A stretch of DNA of 64,000 nt from Psychrobacillus faecigallinarum (GTDB lineage: Bacteria; Bacillota; Bacilli; Bacillales_A; Planococcaceae): assembly GCF_014836595.1 (NCBI RefSeq), contig NZ_JACSQO010000007.1:62001-126000 (forward strand), read 5' to 3'. Positions 8,998-17,807 of this stretch are shown in pieces. Both the position numbers and the translations under genes were made by a program. The notes below the pieces were generated by a model, which searched no databases, was not told where the DNA came from, and saw only the letters and a program-made list of their open reading frames with translations. Each line of letters starts with the position of its first letter. Position 1 is the first letter of the stretch.

Positions 8998-9126
8998 CAT
9001 CTTCGGGGCAGGGTGAAATTCCCGATCGGCGGTATTAGAAGAGTTTTTTCTTGAGCCCGCGAGCCGTAAAAGGCAGGATTTGGTTAAATTCCAAAGCCGA
9101 CAGTATAGTCTGGATGGGAGAAGGTG
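8998..9126 (+). ncRNA. FMN riboswitch (RFN element)
   Basis: The aptamer carries the conserved RFN blocks in order: GGGGCAGGGTGAAATTCCC at 9005-9023, GATCGGCGG, GAGCCCGCGAGCC at 9053-9065, GGTTAAATTCCAAAGCCGAC and AGTATAGTCTGGATGGGAGAAGG. Closing helix P1 is CATCTTC (8998-9004) with GAAGGTG (9120-9126). FMN binding is expected to favour the terminator at 9189-9220 and lower expression of the riboflavin transporter gene behind it. The class is unmistakable from sequence. Confidence 0.97.
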
Positions 9127-9188
9127 AAGGTGCAGTCGTTTTTCGTATGCTCTTATACGGATACGCTTATTTAAGTGTACCTTTTTCT

Positions 9189-9220
9189 CCTTTAAGCTTT
9201 ATTTGCTTAAGGGATTTTTT
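9189..9220 (+). terminator. Riboswitch expression-platform terminator
   Basis: CCTTTAAGC (9189-9197) pairs with GCTTAAGGG (9205-9213), followed by ATTTTTT. The 3' strand of P1 plus its flank (GGGAGAAGGT, 9116-9125) is complementary, with a small bulge, to ACCTTTTTCTCC at 9179-9190, which overlaps the terminator's left arm; that pairing is a plausible antiterminator when FMN is absent. Confidence 0.85.
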
Positions 9221-9283
9221 GAGTATTGATAACGAACTGAACCTTTCTTCTTGTGGAGTGAATCGCAAAAGGAGAGAGGATTT

Positions 9284-9877
9284 ATGGCAAAAAGTAAGAC
9301 GCGAATGCTTATTGCAATCGCAATGCTAAGTAGTATTTCTTTCGTTTTAATGCTGCTTGCATTTCCGTTACCAGTTTTACCAGCTTATTTGAAAATTGAC
9401 TTCAGTGATATCCCAGCGTTAATTGCTGCTATCACAATGGGGCCAGTTGCAGGAATCATTGTAGCTTTCATGAAAAACGTACTAGATTGGTTCTTTTCAG
9501 GAAGTCCCACAGGCGTTCCAGTCGGTCATATGGCTAACTTCGCAACTAGTATTTTGTTTTTGACACCTGTTTATGTCATTTATCGTAAAGTTTCTTCCTC
9601 TAAAGGGATTGCTTACGGCTTAGGCGTCGGGACAGTTTGTATGGCTCTTGGTATGAGCCTGTTAAATTATTATGTTTTCTTACCAATGTATTCGTACTTT
9701 TTAAACTTCCCAGCGGAAACAGGAACAGCTTTATTTAATTCTATCATTTACGGTATTTTACCGTTTAATCTGATAAAAGGTATTATAGTTACAATTGTTA
9801 TGGTTGTTCTATTTAAACGATTGAAGCCTATACTAGACAAGGTGAGCGAGTCGTTTAAAGTTCCAAATATAAATTAA
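9284..9877 (+). CDS. ribU: Riboflavin transporter substrate-binding subunit RibU (ECF S component)
   Basis: RibU binds riboflavin and works with the shared ECF energising module (not in this window) to import it. The frame extends upstream to 9251, but ATG 9284, behind AAAAGGAGAGAGG, gives 197 residues, close to the usual 190. The protein is almost entirely hydrophobic with about six membrane segments; FPLPVLPAYLKIDFSDIPALI and FMKNVLDWFFSGSPTGVPVGHMANF match the RibU family. The FMN riboswitch in front confirms the vitamin. It is a single-gene transcript bounded by its own terminator. Confidence 0.95.
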   Translation: MAKSKTRMLIAIAMLSSISFVLMLLAFPLPVLPAYLKIDFSDIPALIAAITMGPVAGIIVAFMKNVLDWFFSGSPTGVPVGHMANFATSILFLTPVYVIYRKVSSSKGIAYGLGVGTVCMALGMSLLNYYVFLPMYSYFLNFPAETGTALFNSIIYGILPFNLIKGIIVTIVMVVLFKRLKPILDKVSESFKVPNIN

Positions 9878-9891
9878 AGATATGTATGACT

Positions 9892-9940
9892 GCTGGCAAA
9901 CTAGACAATTTCTAGTTTGTCTGCGGTTTTTATTTTTTTG
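9892..9940 (+). terminator. Terminator after ribU
   Basis: CAAACTAGA (9897-9905) pairs with TCTAGTTTG (9911-9919); GC-rich flanks extend the stem with one mismatch and a wobble, and a T-rich run follows to about 9939. Confidence 0.85.
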
Positions 9941-9981
9941 TAGGTATAGCATTAACCTGCCACTTAAGTTTATAGAAATAT

Positions 9982-10019
9982 AAAAAGCCAAGAAAAATGA
10001 GCTAGTCATCCTTCTTGGC
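9982..10019 (-). terminator. Terminator of fer
   Basis: On the minus strand GCCAAGAA (from 10019 to 10012) pairs with TTCTTGGC (9994-9987), and TTTTTA follows. It faces the ribU terminator, so convergent transcripts are both stopped here. Confidence 0.85.
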
Positions 10020-10028
10020 ATTAATATA

Positions 10029-10316
<288 letters not shown>

Positions 10317-10327
10317 CTATCTTATTC

Positions 10328-10356
10328 ATTCTAAAGCTGTTTACGTTTCTTTTCAA
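10328..10356 (-). promoter_or_regulatory. Sigma-A promoter of fer
   Basis: On the minus strand TTGAAA (10356-10351), exactly 17 bp, TAGAAT (10333-10328). The transcript start would be near 10321, about 44 bp before the fer ATG. Confidence 0.7.
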
Positions 10357-10388
10357 CAAAAATACTTTCAAACTGTGAGGTATTTAAA

Positions 10389-11423
10389 TTGTATTTTAGC
10401 CAACTATTACTAAATATTATTCAAAAATTTAATGGGGAACGGTCAGCAATGGCTTCCTTTTACTTATTAAAAGGGAAAAAATCTGGACAAACCATTCAAG
10501 ATGTCACTTATTTTAATCTACATCGTTTTTTCTCTATTTATCCGAAGTTAACACAAGAAGAATATAAGCAGCAGTTGTTTAAACTCCAACAAAACAACTG
10601 GATTGAAGAGGAAGATTCTCTACTAAGGATTAGTCATAAAGGTTTAAAACAGTTAACTGGATATACAGAACCTTTGTTTAATGGCTGGGAGCTAAGGGGA
10701 AACGAAAAATTGTTCTGGTCAAGATTAGAATTAGTAGTCCAAACACTATCTTATTTTAATAAAAATGAAACTAGATTTATTCCCAATCAAAAAGATTATT
10801 CGGTTCACCAGTTTGTGAAAGATTACTTACGAGGGAGAGACTATAAATCATCAACATTTCAAAAGGACTTTAAAAGTCAGTTAGAGCATTTACTTCAAAT
10901 TGCTGAGTTACAGGAAATACATCGTATACTATTAGTCTATCGAATGAGCGGTTATCACATTAGTGGGCTCACATGGGAGCAATTAGCACTGGAGTGTGGA
11001 GAATCTATTATAGATATGAAGCTTCAATTTGTAGAAGCGTTGCATATTGTCTTAGATAACATCAATCAAGAAAGTCATCCAGATTTAATAGGTTTAACAA
11101 AAGAGATTTTTGTACATAGTCCTTTAACACAATCCGCTTTAAAGACCGAACAGCTTTTAAAGGAAGGTTACTCTATCCAAGATATCGCTGCCCTAAGATC
11201 TTTAAAAGCAAATACAATCGAAGATCACTTAATAGAAATAGCAGCAGCTGATCGAAGTTTATCTTTGACATCATTTATATTGAACGACCAAATAAAAAAA
11301 GTGCTAGAATTCTCCAATAAACATCAAACCAAAAAATTGAGGTTAATTCGCGAGAACATACCTGAGTTAAGCTATTTTCAAATTAGACTGGCTTTAGCTA
11401 AAGGGGAGAAAGAAAATGGATGA
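10389..11423 (+). CDS. ypbB: RecQ-associated helix-turn-helix protein YpbB
   Basis: A 344-residue protein encoded directly before recQ and overlapping it by 8 bp, as in B. subtilis. The N-terminal third resembles the known YpbB start (NGERSAMASFYLLKGKKSGQTIQD). The C-terminal part, around residues 245-285, reads TEQLLKEGYSIQDIAALRSLKANTIEDHLIEIA, which is the DnaA/RecQ-type helix-turn-helix that in some bacteria is fused to RecQ itself, so the pair may act as a split RecQ. I chose TTG 10389 because GTGAGG is 8 bp upstream. The molecular role is unknown; a DNA-binding partner of RecQ is inference. Confidence 0.85.
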   Translation: MYFSQLLLNIIQKFNGERSAMASFYLLKGKKSGQTIQDVTYFNLHRFFSIYPKLTQEEYKQQLFKLQQNNWIEEEDSLLRISHKGLKQLTGYTEPLFNGWELRGNEKLFWSRLELVVQTLSYFNKNETRFIPNQKDYSVHQFVKDYLRGRDYKSSTFQKDFKSQLEHLLQIAELQEIHRILLVYRMSGYHISGLTWEQLALECGESIIDMKLQFVEALHIVLDNINQESHPDLIGLTKEIFVHSPLTQSALKTEQLLKEGYSIQDIAALRSLKANTIEDHLIEIAAADRSLSLTSFILNDQIKKVLEFSNKHQTKKLRLIRENIPELSYFQIRLALAKGEKENG

Positions 11424-12825
11424 ACTTCAACACATTCTTCAAACAAGGTTTGGATATAAAGATTTTAGAGAAGGACAGAGGGAAATAATCGAAAAAGTCC
11501 TAGCTGGAGAGGATGTAGTAGCTATTTTGCCCACTGGGATGGGTAAATCGTTGCTGTTCCAGCTACCAGCATATTTAAAGAATGGAGCGGTGCTAATAGT
11601 ATCCCCTTTGCTTTCTTTAATGCAGGACCAGGTAGAGCAGTTAAAAATGATGGGAGAAAAAAGAGTAGTGGCCATCAATTCATTTTTATCCTTCGAGCAA
11701 AGAGAAAAGGCGTTATCTGGTTTACAAAATTATAAATTTATTTTTACATCACCTGAAATGTTACAGAATGAGCGTTTTCAAAGAAGGTTAGCTAGTTTAA
11801 ATTTAGCTTTTATAGTTGCTGATGAAGCGCATTGTATTTCCCAGTGGGGATTTGATTTCCGACCTGATTATTTAAGGATCTCTGAGTCGCTTAAATCGTT
11901 AAGAAAGGCAAATGTGCTAGCCTTAACTGCTACAGCCACAAAGGAAGTTGTAAAAGATATAAAAACTACCTTGTTAATGGAACAGCCATTTGAATATATT
12001 CATTCCTTGGATCGTCCTTATATTGCTTACGAAGCACATGAGGTGGAGAGCCAAAAAGAAAAGGTAGAATGGATATTAAATAGGATTACTAGCACTACTG
12101 GACCTGGTATATTATATAGTCAGTCGAGGAAAAAAACTGAATTTTATACAGAAGAGTTACAAAAAAAGGGCATCAGAGTCGCTTATTATCATTCTAAAAT
12201 GGATCAAGATGACCGTATTCTCATTCAGCAACAGTTCCAACAAGGCCATTTAGATTGGATTTGTGCTACGAATGCTTTTGGAATGGGTATACATAAGGAT
12301 AATATTAGACAAATTATACATGATCATATACCAACCTCCGTTGCCAATTATATGCAAGAGGTTGGACGGGCAGGTAGAGACGGAAAACAGTCCATTGCCT
12401 CCATTCTTTATATGTTATCCGATGTAGAACAAGCTTATTTTGTTGCGATGCAGGATTTTCCCGACGAACAGGATATTATCCTTGCATATCAGACCAATGA
12501 AAATCAGGTGCAGTTATCTGAAACAACGGAAAGAATTTTAGATTATTGGAAAATGGTATTGTCAACAGAGGAAACTATAGAACTGTTTAAGAATATTCGA
12601 CAAAAAAAATGGATAGAAATTCAAAGCTTGTACACGCTATTACAAAATGAGAATTGTATTAGGGAACAGGTAATTGCCTATTTCGATCAAAAGCTGATAG
12701 ACAAGCCTTTAAATTGCTGTTCAAAATGTTCTTTAAATCTTCAAGAGTTATTTCATTTACACGATAAACCCCTTATCCATGCTACAGTATTAGATTGGAA
12801 AAGTAGATTAGGAAGTATCCTATAA
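11416..12825 (+). CDS. recQ: ATP-dependent DNA helicase RecQ
   Basis: RecQ unwinds DNA 3'-5' during recombination and fork repair. The 469-residue protein has Walker A PTGMGKS (39-45), the DEAH box VADEAHC, the RecQ-specific aromatic-rich loop (ISQWGFDFRPDYLRI), TATAT, and helicase C motifs ending in MQEVGRAGRDGKQS. The C-terminal zinc-binding region retains CCSKC near the end. The HRDC domain is missing, giving a short RecQ as in B. subtilis YpbC. It starts within ypbB, so the two are co-translated. No clear terminator follows; ypbE has its own promoter 13 bp after the stop. Confidence 0.94.
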   Translation: MDELQHILQTRFGYKDFREGQREIIEKVLAGEDVVAILPTGMGKSLLFQLPAYLKNGAVLIVSPLLSLMQDQVEQLKMMGEKRVVAINSFLSFEQREKALSGLQNYKFIFTSPEMLQNERFQRRLASLNLAFIVADEAHCISQWGFDFRPDYLRISESLKSLRKANVLALTATATKEVVKDIKTTLLMEQPFEYIHSLDRPYIAYEAHEVESQKEKVEWILNRITSTTGPGILYSQSRKKTEFYTEELQKKGIRVAYYHSKMDQDDRILIQQQFQQGHLDWICATNAFGMGIHKDNIRQIIHDHIPTSVANYMQEVGRAGRDGKQSIASILYMLSDVEQAYFVAMQDFPDEQDIILAYQTNENQVQLSETTERILDYWKMVLSTEETIELFKNIRQKKWIEIQSLYTLLQNENCIREQVIAYFDQKLIDKPLNCCSKCSLNLQELFHLHDKPLIHATVLDWKSRLGSIL

Positions 12826-12837
12826 TACTTAACAACA

Positions 12838-12866
12838 TTTACATTTTCAACAAAATTCGTCATAAT
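12838..12866 (+). promoter_or_regulatory. Sigma-A promoter of ypbE
   Basis: TTTACA (12838-12843), 17-bp spacer, CATAAT (12861-12866), about 37 bp before the ypbE start. Confidence 0.6.
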
Positions 12867-12902
12867 AGTAGTAGATAAGTGGAAGAATGGAGTTTGACTA
12901 AT

Positions 12903-13535
12903 ATGAGTAAAGATGATTATCAAAAAAAGATTGACGAACATAGACAGTCCATTGGTGTAGAGAGTGAAGCAACTGAATTGAGAAGAAGTAGAAGAAATCC
13001 ACCAGGTAAAAAGAAAAAGAAAAAGAATATACTCATCCCATCCTTGTTTTTTATATTTATCTTATTGCCTGCAAGTGTTTTGATTTATGTACAATTTTTT
13101 TATCAACCAGAAAGCGAAGCCTCAACTGAAGACGAAGGAATCATACAGGTTGTTACTAAGCCAATTTCGAATTTGAACAGCAGCAGTGAAGAAGAGGAAG
13201 AAAAAGAAGAGGCAAACGAAACGGAAAAAAATCAAACTTCAGAAGCAGAGAAGCCAGAAGATACAACAGAAGTGCCTCAATCAACTCCAGCCCCTCCGGC
13301 AGTTGAACCTAAAGAAAAGGAGGAGGCAGCAACACCAGCACCAACTCAGCCTAAAAAAGAAACTGTACAAGAACCAAAAAAAGACGCGAAAACTCATATA
13401 GTTAAGGGTAATGAAACATTATATCGAATCGCGATGAACTACTACAATAATCCAGAAGCAGTCGAAAAGATAAAAGCTGCAAATGGACTAGCTTCCAATG
13501 AAATTTATGAAGGACAAAAATTAATTCTGCCATAA
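12903..13535 (+). CDS. ypbE: LysM domain membrane protein YpbE
   Basis: A 210-residue protein with a basic cytoplasmic N terminus (about 1-38, with a PGKKKKKK run), one membrane segment at about 39-62, a long Glu/Lys/Pro-rich linker, and a C-terminal LysM domain (about 163-210: HIVKGNETLYRIAMNYY, GQKLILP) that should bind peptidoglycan. Architecture and place after recQ match B. subtilis YpbE, whose function is unknown. I chose ATG 12903 over the in-frame TTG 12879 because AATGGAG lies about 10 bp upstream. The linker shows low-complexity repeats of Lys-Glu codons. Confidence 0.85.
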   Translation: MSKDDYQKKIDEHRQSIGVESEATELRRSRRNPPGKKKKKKNILIPSLFFIFILLPASVLIYVQFFYQPESEASTEDEGIIQVVTKPISNLNSSSEEEEEKEEANETEKNQTSEAEKPEDTTEVPQSTPAPPAVEPKEKEEAATPAPTQPKKETVQEPKKDAKTHIVKGNETLYRIAMNYYNNPEAVEKIKAANGLASNEIYEGQKLILP

Positions 13536-13608
13536 TCACAAGTTGGAAGGATAAATTCACTTTTTATAGAATATATAGGTATAGACCGTTTTGGAAAGAG
13601 GTGTTTGT

Positions 13609-14241
13609 ATGTTTGTAAAAAGTGTAATGATACCAAAGGAAAAATGCTTAACTATTAAAGGCAATGCTTCAGTTTTGGACGCTTTAAATGAACTAGAGGC
13701 AAAGGATATTGATGCATTACCAATTATTGAGGATGGAAAGTATAAGGGGATGTTTAACAAGTACCTTTTATACAAGGCGTTCTTTTATAGCAACACAGAT
13801 AAAGATACTTTTTTGAAACAAACAAAGGTATCTGATGTTGTAACAAGGGAAGATACATTTGTTCAAACTAGTGATGTGTTTGAACAGGCTTTTATGAAGC
13901 TATATGATTTTCCAATTTTAGCAGTAGTAGAAGATGAGAAGTTCTTAGGCATAGTCACACGCTATGACACAATTCATCAGTTTAAAAGTGCATTTGGTAT
14001 GAATACAAAGGGCACTCGAATTGCCTTTACTTCTGTAGAATCTGAAGGAAGAATTCTGAAAATGTCCGACATTTTGCATAAGTATCACACTTCTGTAATT
14101 TCGCTAGTAACATTTGATGAAACTGACAAGCTAGTGCGCCGAATAGTTCTTAAAATTGACAATGAGCAAAAATTAGATCGAATTATTCAAGACTTAGAAA
14201 AGTCAGGTTTTCGAGTGTTACATATTGATAAAGATGAGTAA
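13609..14241 (+). CDS. CBS-domain protein with AcuB-like architecture
   Basis: A 210-residue protein with two CBS motifs (about 1-55: DALPIIEDGKYKGMFNKY; about 70-130: FPILAVVEDEKFLGIVTRYD) that together form a Bateman module, usually a sensor of adenine nucleotides or similar ligands, followed by a C-terminal region (about 140-205) with the look of an ACT domain. The same CBS-CBS-ACT order occurs in AcuB, but sequence similarity is not clear enough to name it. ATG 13609 is preferred over TTG 13591, which overlaps the AAAGAGG ribosome site. It ends before a strong terminator. Confidence 0.75.
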   Translation: MFVKSVMIPKEKCLTIKGNASVLDALNELEAKDIDALPIIEDGKYKGMFNKYLLYKAFFYSNTDKDTFLKQTKVSDVVTREDTFVQTSDVFEQAFMKLYDFPILAVVEDEKFLGIVTRYDTIHQFKSAFGMNTKGTRIAFTSVESEGRILKMSDILHKYHTSVISLVTFDETDKLVRRIVLKIDNEQKLDRIIQDLEKSGFRVLHIDKDE

Positions 14242-14268
14242 TATAATCAATATAACGAATGGTTTAAG

Positions 14269-14294
14269 GACAGGGATAAAATCCCTGTCTTTTT
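14269..14294 (+). terminator. Terminator after the CBS protein gene
   Basis: GACAGGGAT (14269-14277), three-base loop, ATCCCTGTC (14281-14289), then TTTTT. Confidence 0.92.
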
Positions 14295-14413
14295 GCTTGA
14301 AAGATAATATAGTCATGCTGAAGCTATAGCTGATACCTCTCGTGTTTCCCCATTTGCTTTTCGGGGTAGATATAGGCGCTTGTGCTTTTTTTATAATGGT
14401 TAGGGGGGATTTA

Positions 14414-15178
14414 ATGTTGTATATAGTAATAACAGTTTTGGTATTGTGCTTGCTTCTTTTCACATATATGCTCTTTTTAGCATTTCAAACGAATGTCAAA
14501 GAACATAGTCTCTGTGTAAAAGAAATACCTAAAGGAGAGCAATTCCATATATTTTTTATATCTGACATTCACCGTCGGAAAATTAAAGATGAACTCATCC
14601 ACAGTATTATCGGAAAGGTGGATGTAGTAGTTATTGGTGGAGACCTCACGGAAAAAGGAGTACCATTGAATCGGACAGAATTCAATTTAAAGCAATTAAA
14701 AAAGCTTGGCCCTGTTTTTTATGTTTATGGTAATAACGACCGAGAAGTCGGAGAAAGTAACTTATTATCTTTGTTCGAATCCCTTGATATTCATATTTTG
14801 AACAATAGTTCTGTAGTTCTTTCTAATCTAAATCCTTCCTTGCGATTAGTAGGTATTAATGATGGCTTTGTCGGAAAAGTAAATATAGCAGAAGCCTTCG
14901 AGGATGTAAAAGAAGAGGATATCTTAATTTTTGTAACACATGCACCAGCATTCTTTCATGCGGCTCAAAAAATAAGTAACCCACGATTAATGTTGGCTGG
15001 ACATTTACATGGCGGTCAAATTCGTATTGGTCCTTTAGGGATATATGAAAAGGGTAGTTTTAGATTGAAGGAAAATAAAGCAGAGTTAATAAGCAATGGG
15101 TTTGGTACTACAGGCGTACCGCTGCGCCTTGGTGCTAAACCAGAATGCCATATCATTACTCTTAAAGGTTGTAAATGA
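14414..15178 (+). CDS. ypbG: Membrane-anchored metallophosphoesterase YpbG
   Basis: A 254-residue protein with an N-terminal membrane anchor (about 3-22) and a calcineurin-type phosphoesterase domain. Metal and catalytic motifs appear in order: ISDIHRRK (D-x-H), VVIGGDLTEKG (GD), YGNNDRE (GNND), THAPAFFH and LAGHLHGGQIRIG (GHxHGGQ). It resembles B. subtilis YpbG and the YaeI/LpxH-like clade; the natural substrate is unknown. The frame runs back to 14342, but ATG 14414 has a GGGGGGAT site 6 bp upstream and gives the expected length (259 in B. subtilis). Confidence 0.87.
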   Translation: MLYIVITVLVLCLLLFTYMLFLAFQTNVKEHSLCVKEIPKGEQFHIFFISDIHRRKIKDELIHSIIGKVDVVVIGGDLTEKGVPLNRTEFNLKQLKKLGPVFYVYGNNDREVGESNLLSLFESLDIHILNNSSVVLSNLNPSLRLVGINDGFVGKVNIAEAFEDVKEEDILIFVTHAPAFFHAAQKISNPRLMLAGHLHGGQIRIGPLGIYEKGSFRLKENKAELISNGFGTTGVPLRLGAKPECHIITLKGCK

Positions 15179-15203
15179 TTAGTAAAAAGTAAGAAAGGAT
15201 GTT

Positions 15204-16178
15204 TTGTACTTGGAACAAATTATTGATGTAGTAGTAGTTGGAGGAGGACCTTGTGGAATTTCTGCAGCAATTTCCACACAAGAGTTAGGATTAAAAACGC
15301 TCATTATAGAAAAGGGTAACATTGTAAATGCGATATATAATTATCCAACCCATCAAACTTTTTTTAGTACCAGTGAAAAGCTTGCCATTGGAAATGTACC
15401 GTTTATCGTAGAGGAAAGAAAACCAAAAAGAAATCAAGCCTTGGTTTATTATCGCGAAGTAGTAAAACGTAAAAATATTCAAGTTAATAAATATGAGCAT
15501 GTAAAAAATGTGGAAAAAGCTTCAAATCATTTTGTCATTACAACTTCTAAGGGCTCTTATAAAGCGAAAAATGTTATTATCGCTACGGGATATTATGATC
15601 ATCCAAATTATATGGGTATTCCTGGAGAAAACCTGCCAAAAGTATTCCATTATTTTAAGGAAGGGCACCCTTACTTTGCCCAAAATGTTTTGGTGATAGG
15701 GGGCAAAAACTCAGCTATCGATGCTGCACTTGAACTCAATAAGGCGGGCGCGCATGTGACAGTAGTGTACCGTCAAGGGCAATATTCACAAAGTATTAAG
15801 CCTTGGGTTCTACCAGAATTTGAAGGCTGTGTACGTAATAATGAAGTAAATATGCACTTCAATACGGAAGTTATGGCTATAAATGATGATAGTGTAACTT
15901 TAAAGGGTCCCGACGGTGAATTTACGATTGAAAACGACTTTGTTTTCGCTATGACAGGTTATCATCCAGATCATTCATTTATAGAAAAGATGGGTGTAGC
16001 AATAGATGCCACTTCCGGTAAACCCTTTCACAATCCGGATACGATGGAGACTAATGTAGAGGGGATTTTTATAGCTGGAGTAATCGCTGCGGGCAATAAT
16101 GCAAATGAAATTTTTATAGAAAACGGTCGATTTCATGGAGAACAAATTGCTACAGAAATAAAGAGAAAAGCTTTGTAA
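15204..16178 (+). CDS. ypdA: Bacillithiol disulfide reductase YpdA (Bdr)
   Basis: YpdA is an FAD- and NADPH-dependent oxidoreductase that reduces bacillithiol disulfide. The 324-residue protein has the FAD dinucleotide fold VVVVGGGPCG (residues 9-18) whose Cys17 is the active-site cysteine, IYNYPTHQTFFS, a second nucleotide fold VLVIGGKNSAIDAA for NADPH, and GIFIAGVIAAGNNANEIF near the end. It is very close to B. subtilis YpdA. Start TTG 15204 is 6 bp behind AAAGGA; TTG 15210 is an alternative. BshA, the first bacillithiol biosynthetic enzyme, is encoded at 50.3 kb in the same window. Confidence 0.95.
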   Translation: MYLEQIIDVVVVGGGPCGISAAISTQELGLKTLIIEKGNIVNAIYNYPTHQTFFSTSEKLAIGNVPFIVEERKPKRNQALVYYREVVKRKNIQVNKYEHVKNVEKASNHFVITTSKGSYKAKNVIIATGYYDHPNYMGIPGENLPKVFHYFKEGHPYFAQNVLVIGGKNSAIDAALELNKAGAHVTVVYRQGQYSQSIKPWVLPEFEGCVRNNEVNMHFNTEVMAINDDSVTLKGPDGEFTIENDFVFAMTGYHPDHSFIEKMGVAIDATSGKPFHNPDTMETNVEGIFIAGVIAAGNNANEIFIENGRFHGEQIATEIKRKAL

Positions 16179-16243
16179 GAAAGTGCGCATGTGAATAAAC
16201 AAACATCTGTTAAAACTGTCTTCTTCTATAAAGGAGTTTCTAA

Positions 16244-16677
16244 ATGATTGAAATTATTACCGATGTACATAATCTGGAAGGTACTTGTTATATAGAGATA
16301 TTACCTGATATATATATAAAGGGGAATGCTGGAATACTTCTTCTATTTATTTCACAGAAGAGAACTTTAGCTATATGCTGCCCGTCTTCGAGAAGTGTTG
16401 TAAAGAATTTGATTATTACGCATTCAATGAAATTGATATAGATACGTGGAAAGTGATTTCTTTCGAATTAGAACAACTAAAAATATTTTTAACTGAAAAA
16501 CCTATTAAAATTACCTTGAAAGAAGTATTGGGTTTTCCATTTGTTTATTCCGAAAAAGAATTTATGGAAAACTATGATACAAATAGTGCGCAACTTATTA
16601 CAATGATTACTCAATTTCAATTATGGATACAGAAAAAAAGTTTAGTAACAAGTTTTATCTCTGTTTTAGGTATATAA
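16244..16677 (+). pseudogene. Frameshifted orphan gene, unknown function
   Basis: A good ribosome site (AAAGGAG, 16231-16237) precedes ATG 16244. The frame reads MIEIITDVHNLEGTCYIEI and then drifts at about 16309-16325; a second frame, open from 16309, continues with IYFTEENFSYMLPVFEKCC and runs to TAA 16677. The join falls in the run TATATATATAAAGGGG, where one extra A (or two fewer bases) restores a single frame of about 144 residues. The rebuilt protein is acidic and aromatic-rich, without membrane segments; I do not recognise the family. It resembles small accessory proteins rather than a conserved core gene. It may be a true pseudogene, a sequencing error, or a slippage-switched gene. 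Confidence 0.6.
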
Positions 16678-16698
16678 ATAAAAGAACATATTATTTAA

Positions 16699-16736
16699 CA
16701 AAAAGAAGAAAGCAAAATAGCTTTCTTCTTTTTGTT
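16699..16736. terminator. Bidirectional terminator between the orphan gene and the asparaginase gene
   Basis: AAAAAGAAGAAAGC (16700-16713) pairs with GCTTTCTTCTTTTT (16720-16733). The A-run on one side and T-run on the other let it stop transcription from both converging genes. Confidence 0.88.
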
Positions 16737-16741
16737 AAAAA

Positions 16742-17728
16742 CTATAGCTGTTTCTCTTGTCTACTAAATATACTATGTAGAGCTTGCTCAGGGTTCAGAT
16801 GGTTTAAGGCGATCAGGAGAGCTAGTCGAGCTTTTTGCCCGTTTAGACCTTGAGCGAAAATCACCCCACGCTCCTTCAATCCTTTTCCTCCACCTACATA
16901 TCCATATACGTCCTGCGCAATGCCATTAAAACATCTTGACACTAAAACAATGGGTATTTTCTTTTCTAAAATATCATGGATAACGGGTACTAAGCTTGGT
17001 GGAACATTACCTTGACCCAATCCCTCTAGAACAATACCATCAAACCCTAAGTTAACCGATGCCTCAAGAAGATCAGGCTCCATTCCTGCATATACCTTAA
17101 ACAGAGCAACTCTTTTGTTAATTTGTTGAATCGGAAATATTGGTTGATGATTAGGTGAATGATGAAAATACACAATAGACTTAGATATAAATCCTATAGG
17201 TCCATACTGAGGACTCTGAAATGTACTTACATTGCTAGCATGTGTTTTCGTTACGTTCTCGGCTGTATGTATTTCGTCATTTAATACTACTAATACGCCT
17301 TTACCTTGTGCATCGTCTGATGAAGCTACTTGTATAGCAGCTACTAAATTGTATAAACCATCCGATCCTATTTCGTTTGCCGATCTCATAGCTCCAGTAA
17401 GTACGATGGGAATAGTGGTTCCAATGGTCAAATCTAAAAAATAGGCCGTTTCCTCTAATGTATCGGTTCCGTGTGTAATAACTACTCCATCAATATTTCC
17501 TTCTTGAATGTATTGATCAATTAATTGTTTAAGTCGTAACATTTCAAAAGGGGTAATATGTGGTGATGGGAGATTAAAGATTTCAGTTTCTATAATATTT
17601 GCAAAGCCCTTTAGTTTTTCTGCCTCCACCATAAGTGGATTTTTTTCGGATGGCATCACAGCACCTGTATCTACATTTACTTGCATAGAAATAGTACCGC
17701 CTGTATGGATGAGTAAAATTGTTTTCAA
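16742..17728 (-). CDS. ansA: Asparaginase (type I-like)
   Basis: Hydrolyses L-asparagine to aspartate and ammonia. The 328-residue protein has the N-terminal nucleophile motif HTGGTISM with Thr12, the second catalytic stretch GVVITHGTDTLEETAYFL, and NEIGSDGLYNLVAA. No signal peptide is visible, so it should be cytoplasmic. It starts at TTG behind a GGAGG site 8 bp away. It is one of only three minus-strand genes here and stands alone between ypdA and prsW. The symbol is by family; it could equally be a glutaminase/asparaginase paralogue. Confidence 0.85.
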   Translation of the reverse strand: MKTILLIHTGGTISMQVNVDTGAVMPSEKNPLMVEAEKLKGFANIIETEIFNLPSPHITPFEMLRLKQLIDQYIQEGNIDGVVITHGTDTLEETAYFLDLTIGTTIPIVLTGAMRSANEIGSDGLYNLVAAIQVASSDDAQGKGVLVVLNDEIHTAENVTKTHASNVSTFQSPQYGPIGFISKSIVYFHHSPNHQPIFPIQQINKRVALFKVYAGMEPDLLEASVNLGFDGIVLEGLGQGNVPPSLVPVIHDILEKKIPIVLVSRCFNGIAQDVYGYVGGGKGLKERGVIFAQGLNGQKARLALLIALNHLNPEQALHSIFSRQEKQL

Positions 17729-17807
17729 TTATATAACCTCCAATTTTTTTACAAAATGATTAGAAATTATTGTATACTATTATTAGTAATATGGAAGGAG
17801 TAAGAAA

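Noticed and set aside
9051..9329. Open frame of 92 codons upstream of ribU
   Set aside because: It runs through the FMN riboswitch and its terminator and enters the ribU start region in another frame; no ribosome site and no protein-like composition.
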